From Lachnospiraceae bacterium MC2017 (lineage in GTDB: Bacteria; Bacillota; Clostridia; Lachnospirales; Lachnospiraceae): a stretch of DNA of 64,000 nt. Positions within the stretch are counted from its first letter, which is position 1. Every line of letters begins with the position of its first letter. The notes under the pieces were generated by a model. That model saw only the letters and a list, made by a program, of their open reading frames with translations. It was not told where the DNA came from and did no database searches. Below are positions 8,598 through 18,093 of this stretch, in pieces. The translations under genes were made by a program, and so were the position numbers. Where the stretch lies: NCBI GenBank assembly GCA_000701625.1, contig JNJK01000002.1, forward strand, positions 124,001 to 188,000. The letters run 5' to 3'.

Positions 8598-9539
8598 TTA
8601 CGCCTTATTCTCTGATCCAAGGACATTTATGATCTTGTCCCGAACAAGAACCTTTACATTGTTTCTGCCATCGCTAAGATACTGACGAGGATCAAAGTGT
8701 GAAGGATATTTTGTAAGATGCTCTCTTACGCCAGCTGTCATGGCAAGTCTGAGATCAGAGTCAATATTGATCTTACATACTGCGCTCTTTGCGGCCTCAC
8801 GAAGCTGATCCTCAGGTATACCGATAGCTCCCTGAAGTGCTCCGCCATATTCATTTATAGTCTTTACATGTTCCTGCGGAACAGATGAAGATCCATGAAG
8901 TACGATTGGGAATCCCGGCAGTTTATCTACGATCTCAGCAAGGATATCCAGTCTGATATGCGGCTGCGTGCCGGGCTTAAACTTATATGCTCCGTGACTC
9001 GTACCAATAGCAATAGCCAGAGAATCAACGCCTGTACGATTCACAAAATCAACAACCTGATCAGGATCGGTATACTGAGCTGTTTCAGCAGCTACATTTA
9101 CATCGTCTTCTATGCCGGCCAGCGTTCCGAGTTCCGCTTCAACCACTACGCCATGTTCATGCGCATAATCCGCCACCTGCTTTGAAACTTCGATATTTTC
9201 TTCATAAGGTCTTGAAGAACCATCGATCATGACCGATGTAAATCCATTATCAATGCAGTCCTTGCAAATATCAAAATCTGCGCCGTGATCCAGATGCAGA
9301 GCGATTGGAATCTCGTCATTAGTAGCTTCCACAGCAGCCTCTACAAGATGCTTCAGATACGCTGCCTGCGCATACTTCCTCGCACCTGCCGAAGCCTGAA
9401 GGATAACAGGAGAATGAAGCTCTCTTGCAGCTTCCGTGATGCCTTGAACAATCTCCATATTATTCACGTTGAAGGCTCCGATAGCATAACCTCCATCATA
9501 AGCCTTTTTGAACATTTCAGTAGTTGTAACTAACGGCAT
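8598..9539 (-). CDS. fba: Class II fructose-1,6-bisphosphate aldolase
   Basis: Cleaves fructose-1,6-bisphosphate to glyceraldehyde-3-phosphate and DHAP in glycolysis, using zinc. Family motifs are visible: the opening GGYAIGAFNVNN, the zinc-binding and catalytic region ALHLDHGADFD, the glutamate region VVVEAELGTLAG, and the phosphate-binding LHGSSSVPQ. At 313 residues it is a full-length short-form class II enzyme. AAAGGATG precedes the ATG. It closes a run of carbon-metabolism and signalling genes on this strand. A tagatose-bisphosphate aldolase (same superfamily) is less likely but cannot be fully excluded from sequence alone. Confidence 0.92.
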   Translation of the reverse strand: MPLVTTTEMFKKAYDGGYAIGAFNVNNMEIVQGITEAARELHSPVILQASAGARKYAQAAYLKHLVEAAVEATNDEIPIALHLDHGADFDICKDCIDNGFTSVMIDGSSRPYEENIEVSKQVADYAHEHGVVVEAELGTLAGIEDDVNVAAETAQYTDPDQVVDFVNRTGVDSLAIAIGTSHGAYKFKPGTQPHIRLDILAEIVDKLPGFPIVLHGSSSVPQEHVKTINEYGGALQGAIGIPEDQLREAAKSAVCKINIDSDLRLAMTAGVREHLTKYPSHFDPRQYLSDGRNNVKVLVRDKIINVLGSENKA

Positions 9540-9566
9540 AACATCCCATCCTTTCTGTACTATCTA

Positions 9567-10520
9567 TCACAAACCGGTCTCGAGTTCAGGCTCTTTCTCC
9601 GGTATAGCGACCTTCATACACGGCAGGTCTGCAATTTGAGGCACGACCATCTGAAGTGCCCTATGCATATTTTCAAGTTCGACTACCTTAGGTCTGCCGC
9701 CGAATTCTCCGTCAAGAGTCCACGGAACTTCCTCTGAACTCTCAAATCGAATACGGCTCGCTTTGAAATTTACAACAAATTTACTTTGAGTATTCGCTAA
9801 AATAGAACCGGCTATTTCCGTATAATCCTGTACTTCCTTAGGCATACGGATAAGTGTTACTTCAAAAAGACCATCGTCCAGAACCACATCCGGTCCCGTC
9901 AGGTATTTAATACCTCCGACAGACAATGAATTACTGATCATTCCATACAGAAAATCATCCTCAATCTCCTGATCTTCCCATGAAACTTTCATATGATAGG
10001 ATTTTATCTGAGGAAGACGTGTTGCTGCTTCGATCAGATATGCCAGATGACCGAAAGTATTCTTAAGATCCTGTTTCGTTTCATACGAAACATCCGTAAA
10101 AATCCCAAATGCAGCTACATACACAAAAGACATGTAGTTGAACTTTCCCATATCACATGAAAAAAGCTTACCATTAACGGCAACATTAGCTGCCTCAAGC
10201 ATATCAGACGGAATTTTGAGTGTTTCGGCAAAGTCATTTGTGCTTCCTGCGGGCACGTATCCTATAGGGATACGTGCCTCTCGTTGAAGCATACCTGCCA
10301 CAACCTCATCAAGTGTACCATCACCGCCCGAACAAACAAGAAGGTCATATCCCCCGCTTTTTTCACGGGTCCACTGTATGGCATCTCCCTGTTTTTGTGT
10401 CGGATACACTGTTATCTCATAACCGGCTCCAGAAAAAATATCTATAATATCCAGCAGATTGTTTCTGATCTTTGCGGTTCCCGCATGTGGATTATAGATA
10501 AAGAGCAATTTTTTGCCCAT
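9567..10520 (-). CDS. Diacylglycerol kinase-family lipid kinase (YegS/DgkB-like)
   Basis: Phosphorylates a lipid alcohol such as diacylglycerol with ATP at the inner face of the membrane. Protein of 317 residues. The N-terminal catalytic domain opens LLFIYNPHAG and carries the nucleotide-binding GGDGTL motif near residue 70, with PAGSTNDFAETL following. The C-terminal beta domain ends with LDGEFGGRP, a family hallmark. It lies 16 bp after the HPr-like gene and 27 bp before fba and is probably in the same transcript. The family is clear; the exact lipid is not. Confidence 0.88.
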   Translation of the reverse strand: MGKKLLFIYNPHAGTAKIRNNLLDIIDIFSGAGYEITVYPTQKQGDAIQWTREKSGGYDLLVCSGGDGTLDEVVAGMLQREARIPIGYVPAGSTNDFAETLKIPSDMLEAANVAVNGKLFSCDMGKFNYMSFVYVAAFGIFTDVSYETKQDLKNTFGHLAYLIEAATRLPQIKSYHMKVSWEDQEIEDDFLYGMISNSLSVGGIKYLTGPDVVLDDGLFEVTLIRMPKEVQDYTEIAGSILANTQSKFVVNFKASRIRFESSEEVPWTLDGEFGGRPKVVELENMHRALQMVVPQIADLPCMKVAIPEKEPELETGL

Positions 10521-10536
10521 ACATTAACTACCTCGT

Positions 10537-10806
10537 TCAACCGGCTGCCTGTACATCTCCTCCGAGATACTGGCTGATCTTTGCTGCGGCATCCTCTTCA
10601 TCCGTGCCCTCAGCAACTACATTGACACTGTCACCGTTCTTAAGTGCCAAGGTCATCATTCCCATGATACTCTTTGCGTTTACATGCTTAGACTCATGAT
10701 CGATATATACTGTTGAATTATACTGGCTCGCCATCTGAACCAGCATCGCTATCGGACGGGTGTCAAGATCTTCCTGCAGAGATACCTTAACTGTCTTTGT
10801 TGTCAT
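10537..10806 (-). CDS. HPr-like/Crh-like protein lacking His15
   Basis: HPr-fold protein of 89 residues. In PTS HPr the phosphorylated histidine is residue 15 within LHTRP; here the same position reads LDTRP with Asp15. The regulatory serine is kept (AKSIMGMM, Ser46), the site used by HprK. This pattern is that of Crh, a catabolite-repression cofactor with no PTS transport role (Gln15 in Bacillus). The context agrees: in Bacillus, crh follows rapZ-yvcK-whiA, and here it follows rapZ-whiA, overlapping the whiA end by 20 bp. AGGAGG precedes the ATG. hprK is encoded 3.7 kb away. Confidence 0.85.
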   Translation of the reverse strand: MTTKTVKVSLQEDLDTRPIAMLVQMASQYNSTVYIDHESKHVNAKSIMGMMTLALKNGDSVNVVAEGTDEEDAAAKISQYLGGDVQAAG

Positions 10807-11722
10807 AACCTCTCCTCCTTATGTCGTCTGCAATTTCACTCAACTTACGCAATCTGTGGTTTACTCCGGATTTCCCGACCGGCGGAGAAAGATACTTTCC
10901 AAGCTCTGAAAGAGTTGCCTCCGGATATGTGAGTCGAACCTCTGCCATTTCTCTGAGAGAATCGCTTAACGTATGCAGCCCCTCCGTATCACGGATAAGT
11001 TCAATATCATTTACCTGCTTTACGGCTGCACTCACTGTTTTCGCTATATTTGCAGTTTCGCAGTTCACACGACGATTTACAGTATTTCTCATCTCCTTGA
11101 TAATTCGGGTGTTCTCCATACTCATAAGGGCTTCCGGTGCTTCCATGATGTTCAGCATCGTGACGATTTCATCGCCCTCCTTTAGATATACCACAAAATA
11201 CTTCTTCCGTCTTACTATTTTGCTGTTCATTCCGAAACTGTTTATCACACATCTGAGCTGATCTGCAATCTCATTCGCATCACACACAATTTCCATATGA
11301 TAAGAACGAGCCGGATCATTCATGGACCCGGCGGCGAGAAAAGCTCCTCTTATCAACGCTCTTTTACAACATGCCTTTTCGATAAGAAGCTCACTTACTG
11401 AATCCTTTTCGACTGACAATTTTAGCGCATCAGCGATCGTGCTCGCTTCATCACCACTGATCTTCAGCAGATATACAGGAGTTTTTCCCCCTCTAACAAG
11501 CACATCAACAATTATTCTACCCACTTTTTTTAGCAATGTAAAGCAGATTCTTGCCACCGTAAGGTTCTCTGTTTGCAGGAAAATAATGGCATTTCTGCCG
11601 TCTTTCCTGCCGCTCCAATTACCACACAGAGTAAAGATCCCCGCAAGCTCGGCAAGCTGACAATGTCTGGATGCCGGGATCGTTGATGCAATTTCAGTTT
11701 TAACTTTCTGGGAAAACGACAT
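10787..11722 (-). CDS. whiA: DNA-binding protein WhiA
   Basis: Conserved Gram-positive protein linked to cell division and chromosome segregation. Protein of 311 residues. An N-terminal LAGLIDADG-homing-endonuclease-like domain (starting SFSQKVKTEIAS) lacks nuclease function in this family. A C-terminal helix-turn-helix region ends with PPVGKSGVNHRLRKLSEI, the WhiA signature. It sits between rapZ (10 bp) and the Crh-like gene (20-bp overlap), a standard Firmicute arrangement. The usual intervening yvcK is absent here. Confidence 0.93.
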   Translation of the reverse strand: MSFSQKVKTEIASTIPASRHCQLAELAGIFTLCGNWSGRKDGRNAIIFLQTENLTVARICFTLLKKVGRIIVDVLVRGGKTPVYLLKISGDEASTIADALKLSVEKDSVSELLIEKACCKRALIRGAFLAAGSMNDPARSYHMEIVCDANEIADQLRCVINSFGMNSKIVRRKKYFVVYLKEGDEIVTMLNIMEAPEALMSMENTRIIKEMRNTVNRRVNCETANIAKTVSAAVKQVNDIELIRDTEGLHTLSDSLREMAEVRLTYPEATLSELGKYLSPPVGKSGVNHRLRKLSEIADDIRRRGYDNKDS

Positions 11723-11732
11723 AAAATAAACC

Positions 11733-12599
11733 TTATCTTCTCAGATTATCTTTCTCTATATCACGGTGTTCGATCTTTATACCGTACTTACCGTGAGAAG
11801 CAAGCCTCTCATATATCTTATTGGCGAGAGTAACACTTCTGTGCTTTCCTCCCGTACATCCAATGGCTATTACCAGCTGATTCTTTCCTTCTATTACATA
11901 ATTTGGGACAAGGAACAAAAGCATATCTTCCAGCTTATCCAAAAATTGTCCCGCTTCCTTAAAGCCCATGACATATTCCTGTACTTCACTGTCATTTCCA
12001 CTCTTAGGTTTCAGCTCATCTATATAATATGGATTTGGCAGAAATCTCACATCAAATACCAGATCGGCATCGTTAGGGATTCCATACTTATAACCAAACG
12101 AAAGTACAGTTATAAACAGATTTCCATATCCCTTGTTTTTTGAAAAGATATCGTTTACCTCAGACTTCAGTTCCCTGGTCAGCATGTGGCTGGTGTCAAT
12201 GATATAGGACGCGTTCTTTTTGAGATACTTAAGAAGATTTCTCTCTTTATTTATGCCCTCTTCAACCCGTCCGTTTGCAACCAGCGGATGCGAGCGTCTT
12301 GTTTCCTTAAATCTCTTGATCAGAACATCATCCTCCGAATCAAGATAAAGAATCTCAAACTCACGTCCCTGCTCTTTCAGGCTTTCCAGTGCAGCTTCCA
12401 CATCCTTAAGACCAGTACGTACATCAATACCAATGGCAATCTTTTCCAGTTCGCTGCTTGGACCGTAAGCAAGATCTGCAAATTTTCCGATAAGAGGTAC
12501 CGGAAGATTATCTACACAAAAATAACCAAGGTCCTCCAGCATTTTTAACGATGTACTTTTTCCGGCACCACTCATACCGGTAACAACAACAAACTTCAT
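11733..12599 (-). CDS. rapZ: RNase adapter/nucleotide-binding protein RapZ (YvcJ)
   Basis: P-loop ATPase/GTPase of 288 residues. The Walker A motif is GMSGAGKST at about 8-16, the Walker B-like region is EILYLDSED, and the C-terminal domain has AIGCTGGKHRSV, the RapZ signature. In E. coli RapZ steers RNase E to GlmZ; in Bacillus YvcJ is a nucleotide-binding protein affecting competence. The role here is inferred by family only. It is coupled to whiA (10 bp) and lies 16 bp downstream of murB. Confidence 0.93.
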   Translation of the reverse strand: MKFVVVTGMSGAGKSTSLKMLEDLGYFCVDNLPVPLIGKFADLAYGPSSELEKIAIGIDVRTGLKDVEAALESLKEQGREFEILYLDSEDDVLIKRFKETRRSHPLVANGRVEEGINKERNLLKYLKKNASYIIDTSHMLTRELKSEVNDIFSKNKGYGNLFITVLSFGYKYGIPNDADLVFDVRFLPNPYYIDELKPKSGNDSEVQEYVMGFKEAGQFLDKLEDMLLFLVPNYVIEGKNQLVIAIGCTGGKHRSVTLANKIYERLASHGKYGIKIEHRDIEKDNLRR

Positions 12600-12615
12600 T
12601 GCTCCGCCTATTCCG

Positions 12616-13527
12616 TCAGAATTCCCCGACTATACGGACTTCCGGTTCCAGTCTGACTCCAAAACGCGCCTGAACTTTTTCCTGCACCTCATGAATAAGA
12701 TCAAGTATATCTGCGGCAGTTGCATTTCCGGCGTTTACTACAAAACCACAATGCTTTTCCGAAATACGTGCTCCACCTATCATATAACCGCCAAGGCCGG
12801 CATCCATGATAAGTTTTCCCGCAAAAAAGCCCTCAGGTCTCTTAAATGTGCTTCCTGCACTGGGAAAATTAAGTGGCTGCTTTGCCCTGCGCATCTCCAT
12901 AAGCTCGTTCATCCTGCTTCGGATTTCTGTCTGATCTCCCTTTTTCAAAGAAAAAACTGTGCCTATCACAGTTGATCTGTCTCTTTGCAGGATGCTCTTT
13001 CTGTACCCAAAGTCCATCTCTGAAACCGAACGTGTAACGATCTCTCCATCCGGTGTTAACAGGTCAACAGATACCACAACATCACCCATTTCAGAGCCGT
13101 AGGCGCCGGCATTCATAACCATCGCTCCGCCTACTGTTCCGGGGATTCCGGCTGCAAATTCAAAACCGGTAAGTTCTGCCTTACACGCTGTCTCAGCAAC
13201 AGCCGAAAGAAGAGCACTTCCTCCTGCGGTTATTGTGTCACCGTTAACTTCCACCTTCTTAAACTCCTCGCCAAGGTGGACTATAACTCCTCTGTAACCA
13301 TGATCTCCGACCAACAGGTTACTACCGTTTCCGACGATCATATACTCACGTTCAACCAGATTAAGATATCTGATCAGAGCCGATAATTCCTCTGTATCAT
13401 GAGGTGTGATAAAGAAATCCGCGGGGCCTCCCACGCGGAAAGTTGTATGCTTAGACATAAGCTCATTCCGGAGGATACGTTCCTCCGGAATGAGAGTTTT
13501 CAGATAATCAAAAAAATATTCACTCAT
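12616..13527 (-). CDS. murB: UDP-N-acetylenolpyruvoylglucosamine reductase
   Basis: FAD enzyme that reduces UDP-GlcNAc-enolpyruvate to UDP-MurNAc in peptidoglycan synthesis. At 303 residues it is a type II (Firmicute) MurB. FAD-binding motifs are YMIVGNGSNLLV and GIPGTVGGAMVMNAGAYG; the catalytic region includes YRKSIL and SAGSTFKRP; the end carries VRLEPEVRIVG. It lies 2 bp after the glucokinase stop in the same operon. Confidence 0.95.
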   Translation of the reverse strand: MSEYFFDYLKTLIPEERILRNELMSKHTTFRVGGPADFFITPHDTEELSALIRYLNLVEREYMIVGNGSNLLVGDHGYRGVIVHLGEEFKKVEVNGDTITAGGSALLSAVAETACKAELTGFEFAAGIPGTVGGAMVMNAGAYGSEMGDVVVSVDLLTPDGEIVTRSVSEMDFGYRKSILQRDRSTVIGTVFSLKKGDQTEIRSRMNELMEMRRAKQPLNFPSAGSTFKRPEGFFAGKLIMDAGLGGYMIGGARISEKHCGFVVNAGNATAADILDLIHEVQEKVQARFGVRLEPEVRIVGEF

Positions 13528-13529
13528 TT

Positions 13530-14471
13530 TTACAATACAAGTTTAGCAGCGCCAAAGATTCCACCATCGTTACCAAGTACAGCTCTTACGAACTTTGTGT
13601 CCTTGCACGCATGGAAAGCAAATTTCTTAAAGTTTTCTGTGATAAACGGCATGATAACATCTCCTGACATGGAAACGCCTCCACCGATGATGATAAGTTC
13701 AGGATTAACTACACTTGCGATATTAGCAAGTCCAAATCCAAGGTAATAGCCAAACTGCTCTGCCACTCTTTTCGCAAGAGCATCACCAGCCTCTACTGCA
13801 TCCCATACATCTTTTGCAGTGTGCTTCTTCTCATTCATGAGAGTATGCTCATCAGGATTAGCTGCGATTTCTTTCTCAAGGAGACGAACGATACCTGTTG
13901 CAGAAGAAAACTGCTCGAGGCATCCATGATTACCACAGTTACATACTGCTGTTTCAGAAGGATCTACACAGATATGACCGATTTCTCCGCCTGCTCCTGT
14001 AGAACCGCTGAGCATATTACCATCTACGATAATGCCACCGCCGACTCCTGTTCCGAGAGTTACCATTACAACGTCCTTACAGCCTTTTCCGCTGCCGACC
14101 CATGCCTCTCCGAGTGCTGCGACATTTGCGTCATTTCCTGCCTTGACCTTCATTCCATTGAGTAGTTTTGACAGTTCATCTGCTACATTAAATGTATTTT
14201 CCCAATGCAGGTTAACTGCCTTGCGGATCACTCCGTCTGAATCTACCGGTCCCGGAAGTCCGATACCTGCTCCGACTACATCCTCGTCAGAAAGATTCTT
14301 CTCTTCCTTCTTCTTAAGTACGGACTTTGCAATGTCCGGAAGGATATCCTTTCCGCCGTTATCTGAACGAGTGGGGATAGACCACTTTTCAACGAGTTCA
14401 CCTTCAACAGTGAAAAGACCGAGCTTTACGGATGTTCCACCTACATCAATACCGAATGCATACTTTCCCAT
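13530..14471 (-). CDS. glcK: ROK-family glucokinase
   Basis: Phosphorylates glucose with ATP to glucose-6-phosphate. Protein of 313 residues with the ROK layout: N-terminal ATP-phosphate motif GIDVGGTSVKLG, catalytic region NDANVAALGEAW, ROK zinc site HICVDPSETAVCNCGNHGCLEQ (His plus three Cys), and the C-terminal IIIGGGVS. It lies between hprK (8 bp) and murB (2 bp). Its placement beside hprK and the Crh-like gene is consistent with a carbon-sensing cluster. Confidence 0.9.
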   Translation of the reverse strand: MGKYAFGIDVGGTSVKLGLFTVEGELVEKWSIPTRSDNGGKDILPDIAKSVLKKKEEKNLSDEDVVGAGIGLPGPVDSDGVIRKAVNLHWENTFNVADELSKLLNGMKVKAGNDANVAALGEAWVGSGKGCKDVVMVTLGTGVGGGIIVDGNMLSGSTGAGGEIGHICVDPSETAVCNCGNHGCLEQFSSATGIVRLLEKEIAANPDEHTLMNEKKHTAKDVWDAVEAGDALAKRVAEQFGYYLGFGLANIASVVNPELIIIGGGVSMSGDVIMPFITENFKKFAFHACKDTKFVRAVLGNDGGIFGAAKLVL

Positions 14472-14479
14472 AACTTAAA

Positions 14480-15415
14480 TCATTCCTCCTCGCGGCGTTT
14501 CTGCAGGTTATCCTGCACTCTCTTATAGAGTTCCTGTGCCGCATTGTATCCCATTTTTTTCTGTCTATAGTTAACAGCTGCCGTTTCGCAGATAATAGCT
14601 AGATTTCGACCGGGACGGATAGGAATATTATGACAAACTACTTTCTTTCCGAGGTACTCTGTATATTCTTCTTCCAGACCAAGGCGGTCATAATCCTTGT
14701 CTTTATCCCAGTCTTCCAGTCTGATAACAAGATCTATCGACTGTGTATCTTTTACGCTCATCGTACCAAACAGAGCCTTAACGTCTATAATACCAATTCC
14801 TCGGAGTTCAATAAAGTGTTTTGTTATATCCGGTGCTGATCCGATAAGGGTATCATCGCTGACTTTTCTTATCTCCACTACGTCATCGGAAATAAGACGA
14901 TGTCCTCTTTTTATAAGTTCCAGTGCGGCTTCACTCTTACCAATACCGCTTTCACCTGTGATAAGCACACCTTCACCGTTTACATCAACCAATACTCCAT
15001 GGATTGAAATACACGGAGCCAGCATAACATTGAGCCAACGTATAACTTCTGCCATGAAACCGGATGTTGACATCGATGTCTTAAGTATCGGAACATCATT
15101 CTTTTCTGCTATCTTTATAAAGATGTCATCAGGATCAAGATCACGGCAAAAGATCACTCCGGGTACTGCACTGTCAAGGAGCTTTTCGTATATTTCCTGC
15201 TTCCTGTCGTCAGACATCTGCTGCATATAGGTATATTCAACAAATCCAACGATTTCCAAACGTGCTGTATCATAATGTTCAAAAAAACCTGTAAGCTGCA
15301 GCGCCGGTCTGTTTATCTCCGGCTGTGTGATCTTTCTTCCGGTTACTTCGATTCCCGGCGTCAGATTTATCAGATTCATCTTATCGATCAGGCTTTTTAA
15401 TGCCACAGTTGCCAT
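14480..15415 (-). CDS. hprK: HPr kinase/phosphorylase
   Basis: Bifunctional enzyme that phosphorylates or dephosphorylates Ser46 of HPr/Crh and thereby controls CcpA-dependent catabolite repression. The start at 15415 (MATVALKSL) has GAGGAGG upstream and gives 311 residues, the family length. The open frame upstream runs back into the uvrC terminator and is not used. Motifs: P-loop GESGIGKSE near residue 155, the HprK signature ELRGIGIIDVKALFG, and an N-terminal DRTGG-like fold. It heads the hprK-glcK-murB-rapZ-whiA-crh run. Its likely in-window target is the Crh-like protein. Confidence 0.95.
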   Translation of the reverse strand: MATVALKSLIDKMNLINLTPGIEVTGRKITQPEINRPALQLTGFFEHYDTARLEIVGFVEYTYMQQMSDDRKQEIYEKLLDSAVPGVIFCRDLDPDDIFIKIAEKNDVPILKTSMSTSGFMAEVIRWLNVMLAPCISIHGVLVDVNGEGVLITGESGIGKSEAALELIKRGHRLISDDVVEIRKVSDDTLIGSAPDITKHFIELRGIGIIDVKALFGTMSVKDTQSIDLVIRLEDWDKDKDYDRLGLEEEYTEYLGKKVVCHNIPIRPGRNLAIICETAAVNYRQKKMGYNAAQELYKRVQDNLQKRREEE

Positions 15416-15458
15416 GACAGATCCCTCCTCAATGTTCGTTTGTATTTTTTTCATTAAT

Positions 15459-15495
15459 AAAAAATCCTTTTTGTGCACGCACAATCGGATTTTTT
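15459..15495 (-). terminator. Terminator of uvrC
   Basis: Long inverted repeat AAAAAATCC ... GGATTTTTT with an inner TTGTGC/GCACAA stem. The minus strand reads out into a T-run. It lies 25 bp past the uvrC stop and 44 bp before the hprK start. Confidence 0.75.
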
Positions 15496-15519
15496 ACTTT
15501 TGACCCTGTCATCATTTTA

Positions 15520-17397
15520 TCATTTATGCTTGTCCGCTACAACGCGGAAAAAGTCTACTACTGCCTCGGCTGCGCGGGCGTTCATGCCGGGTACCCGGGC
15601 AAGTTCTTCTTCTGATGCTTTTTTTATGGCATCAATTGAGCCAAATGCCTTCATCAGTGCCTTTCTCCTTGTATCACCTATACCCTGAATATCATCGAGT
15701 ACGGAATGTAGCTGTGCCTTTCCGTGCAGAGATCTGTGATACTCTATGGCAAATCGGTGAGTTTCATCCTGTACTCTGGTGACAAGACGAAATGCTTCCG
15801 AATGTGAGTCTATCGGCAGCTCGACATTATTAAAGTAAATACCTCTCGTTCTGTGATGATCATCTTTTACCATTCCCGCTACCGGAATAGCCAGACTCAG
15901 CTCACCTAAAACTTCAAGAGCAATATTTACCTGTCCTTTTCCTCCGTCCATAAGGATCAGGTCAGGCGCTTTTGCAAAAGAATCCGTATCTTCCGACTCT
16001 CCTGCTTCTATATATCGCTTGAATCGCCTCGTCAGTACCTCCTTCATACTTGCGTAATCATTTGGTCCGACGACTGACTTTATACGGAATTTTCTGTAAT
16101 CAGAATGCTTTGCTTTTCCATTTTCAAAAACGACCATGCTTCCTACGGATTCAAAACCGCTTATGTTGGAGATATCGTATGACTCCACACGTTCTGCACT
16201 TTCTATACCGATAAGATCCGCAAGTTCCTGTGCTGCTCCGGTCGTTCGTGCAGTTTCTTTTCTAAGTTTATCCTTGTCTGTCGTGAGAACAAGCTCAGCA
16301 TTTTTCTTTGCAAGCCGGATAAGTCGTTCTTTCATGCCCCTCTTCGGAACCAGCAGCGTAACCTTTGCACCTCTTTTATTCGTGAGCCACTCTTCTATCA
16401 CTTCTCTGTCTTCTACATCAGTTTCCAGCATGATCTCTCGCGGCAGAAACGCTGTACCCGAATAAAACTGTTTTACAAAATTTTCTATAACTTCGGAATC
16501 CGTTAAATCCTGTACTCCCGTCATGTAAAAATGGTCACGTCCGACCAGACGTCCATTACGCACAAAGAAAATCTGAACAACTGCTTCATCCTGATCACTG
16601 TAAAGTGCAACAACATCTCTGTCCTCTGCGTCACTGCTAGTTATCTTTTGCTTCTGCGCTACAGTTTTTACGGAATTTAGGAGATCCCGCCATGTTATGG
16701 CATCTTCATACCTAAGTTCCTCCGATGCCTTCGCCATTTTTTCCTCAAGCATCTTTAATATCGGTGCATAGTTTCCATTTAGAAAATCAAGCGCTCCATC
16801 AACATTTTCACGGTATTCCTCCGGTGTAACACACCCAGATTTACACGGTCCGGCGCACATATTAATGTGATACTTTAGACATGGTCTCTCTTTATCTATG
16901 TCCCGCGGAAGAACTCTGTTGCAGGTTCTTAAATGATAAATCTTATTAATAAGGTCTATGGTATCCCTAACTCCCCAGGCAGAAGTGTATGGACCAAAAA
17001 ACTTTGCCTTTGATCTGTCCGATCCCGTATCTCCCTGTGGCTTTCTGGTAAAAATGATTCTTGGATATTCTTCTTTTATAGTAACCTTGATATACGGATA
17101 ACTCTTGTCATCCTTAAGCATCGTATTATATCTAGGGCGATGCTTCTTTATAAGATTACTCTCAAGCACCAGTGCTTCCAGCTCCGAATCAGTAACGATA
17201 TACTCAAAATAATTAATATGAGTGACCATCTTCTGTATTTTCGGGCTTTTCTTATTTTTCCTAAAATAATGATGCACTCGGTTAAAGAGATTTATTGCCT
17301 TTCCGACATATATGATCTCATCATTAGCCGCGTGCATTATATATACCCCCGGCTTCTTTGGAAGTTTTGCCAGGTTTTCTTCTATATCAAATTCCAT
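15520..17397 (-). CDS. uvrC: Excinuclease ABC subunit C
   Basis: Makes the two incisions in nucleotide excision repair. Protein of 625 residues from MEFDIEEN (GAGGA 7 nt upstream; the TTG six codons earlier is less likely). An N-terminal GIY-YIG nuclease ([19 protein letters not shown]) is followed by a UVR motif region near 200, the RNase H-like domain ([20 protein letters not shown]) and C-terminal helix-hairpin-helix motifs ([18 protein letters not shown]). It is full length. It follows the mutarotase-like gene by 32 bp. Confidence 0.95.
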   Translation of the reverse strand: MEFDIEENLAKLPKKPGVYIMHAANDEIIYVGKAINLFNRVHHYFRKNKKSPKIQKMVTHINYFEYIVTDSELEALVLESNLIKKHRPRYNTMLKDDKSYPYIKVTIKEEYPRIIFTRKPQGDTGSDRSKAKFFGPYTSAWGVRDTIDLINKIYHLRTCNRVLPRDIDKERPCLKYHINMCAGPCKSGCVTPEEYRENVDGALDFLNGNYAPILKMLEEKMAKASEELRYEDAITWRDLLNSVKTVAQKQKITSSDAEDRDVVALYSDQDEAVVQIFFVRNGRLVGRDHFYMTGVQDLTDSEVIENFVKQFYSGTAFLPREIMLETDVEDREVIEEWLTNKRGAKVTLLVPKRGMKERLIRLAKKNAELVLTTDKDKLRKETARTTGAAQELADLIGIESAERVESYDISNISGFESVGSMVVFENGKAKHSDYRKFRIKSVVGPNDYASMKEVLTRRFKRYIEAGESEDTDSFAKAPDLILMDGGKGQVNIALEVLGELSLAIPVAGMVKDDHHRTRGIYFNNVELPIDSHSEAFRLVTRVQDETHRFAIEYHRSLHGKAQLHSVLDDIQGIGDTRRKALMKAFGSIDAIKKASEEELARVPGMNARAAEAVVDFFRVVADKHK

Positions 17398-17429
17398 GGT
17401 GATTTCCTCGCGCAAGGGGCATTCATGCG

Positions 17430-18077
17430 TTAGTGATGAAATGCTATCCTCGAAACATGCTTATGGTGGTCGCCTGTTATCCAGTCAACATCATCAGTGT
17501 ACCACGTCATGATCTCGAGCATCTTCTTTTCCCATTTTATCGTATCTTCACGACTCTGTTCAGTCTCAGCTTTTTCCATTGTCGTGTCTATCTCATCATA
17601 TCCAAAGATATATCCTCCGGCACTCCATATAGAAAAATTACTGTCCGGTCCGGGGGTCGGCTTGTCTCCGCGAGCTTCCTCCAATGCAGCATGACGCCGT
17701 CTGTACTCTTCTTCCATCGGTCCTTTTAGTTTTGTCGCAAAGACTCTATGCCGTATCAATTCCTTATTTTCACGGACGATACCGAAATCCTGATACATAA
17801 GACGCATTGGCTTCCAGGGTTCAGATATCCATTTTGCAATGTCCTTAAACTGATCTTCTATAACCGCCAGCGCAATCTTTTCACTATCCGACGGGATGAT
17901 CACATCATCCGTTTCATAATACCCAAATACCAGATCTTCTATATTCCACAGACTCATATTCCGGGCACCGATCTTATCCAAAAGTTTCACGGCATCAGGC
18001 CAGATCTGACCCAGTTTAGCACGAAACTCATTAAACTTACCCTCATTTATCTTTACTGCAAATGCCTTACGATTCAT
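17430..18077 (-). CDS. Tandem L-rhamnose mutarotase-like (RhaM/DUF718) protein
   Basis: Protein of 215 residues from MNRKAFAVK (GGAGGGG directly upstream). RhaM enzymes interconvert the anomers of L-rhamnose and are about 105 residues long. Here the pattern occurs twice: [16 protein letters not shown]...IWPD...GARNMSLW...LVFGYYE in the first half, then [20 protein letters not shown]...[16 protein letters not shown] with [10 protein letters not shown] at the end in the second. The second copy keeps the family YRRRH segment; the first copy lacks that His. It lies 1.7 kb from a rhamnose/ribose-type ABC importer, which fits a role with that sugar, though ParA lies between. Function is inferred from fold resemblance. 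Confidence 0.65.
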   Translation of the reverse strand: MNRKAFAVKINEGKFNEFRAKLGQIWPDAVKLLDKIGARNMSLWNIEDLVFGYYETDDVIIPSDSEKIALAVIEDQFKDIAKWISEPWKPMRLMYQDFGIVRENKELIRHRVFATKLKGPMEEEYRRRHAALEEARGDKPTPGPDSNFSIWSAGGYIFGYDEIDTTMEKAETEQSREDTIKWEKKMLEIMTWYTDDVDWITGDHHKHVSRIAFHH

Positions 18078-18093
18078 GTCCCCTCCATATTGA

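Noticed and set aside
10537-10806. Calling this gene ptsH, the PTS phosphocarrier
   Set aside because: The phosphorylatable His15 is Asp, so it cannot act in the classical phosphoryl transfer chain.
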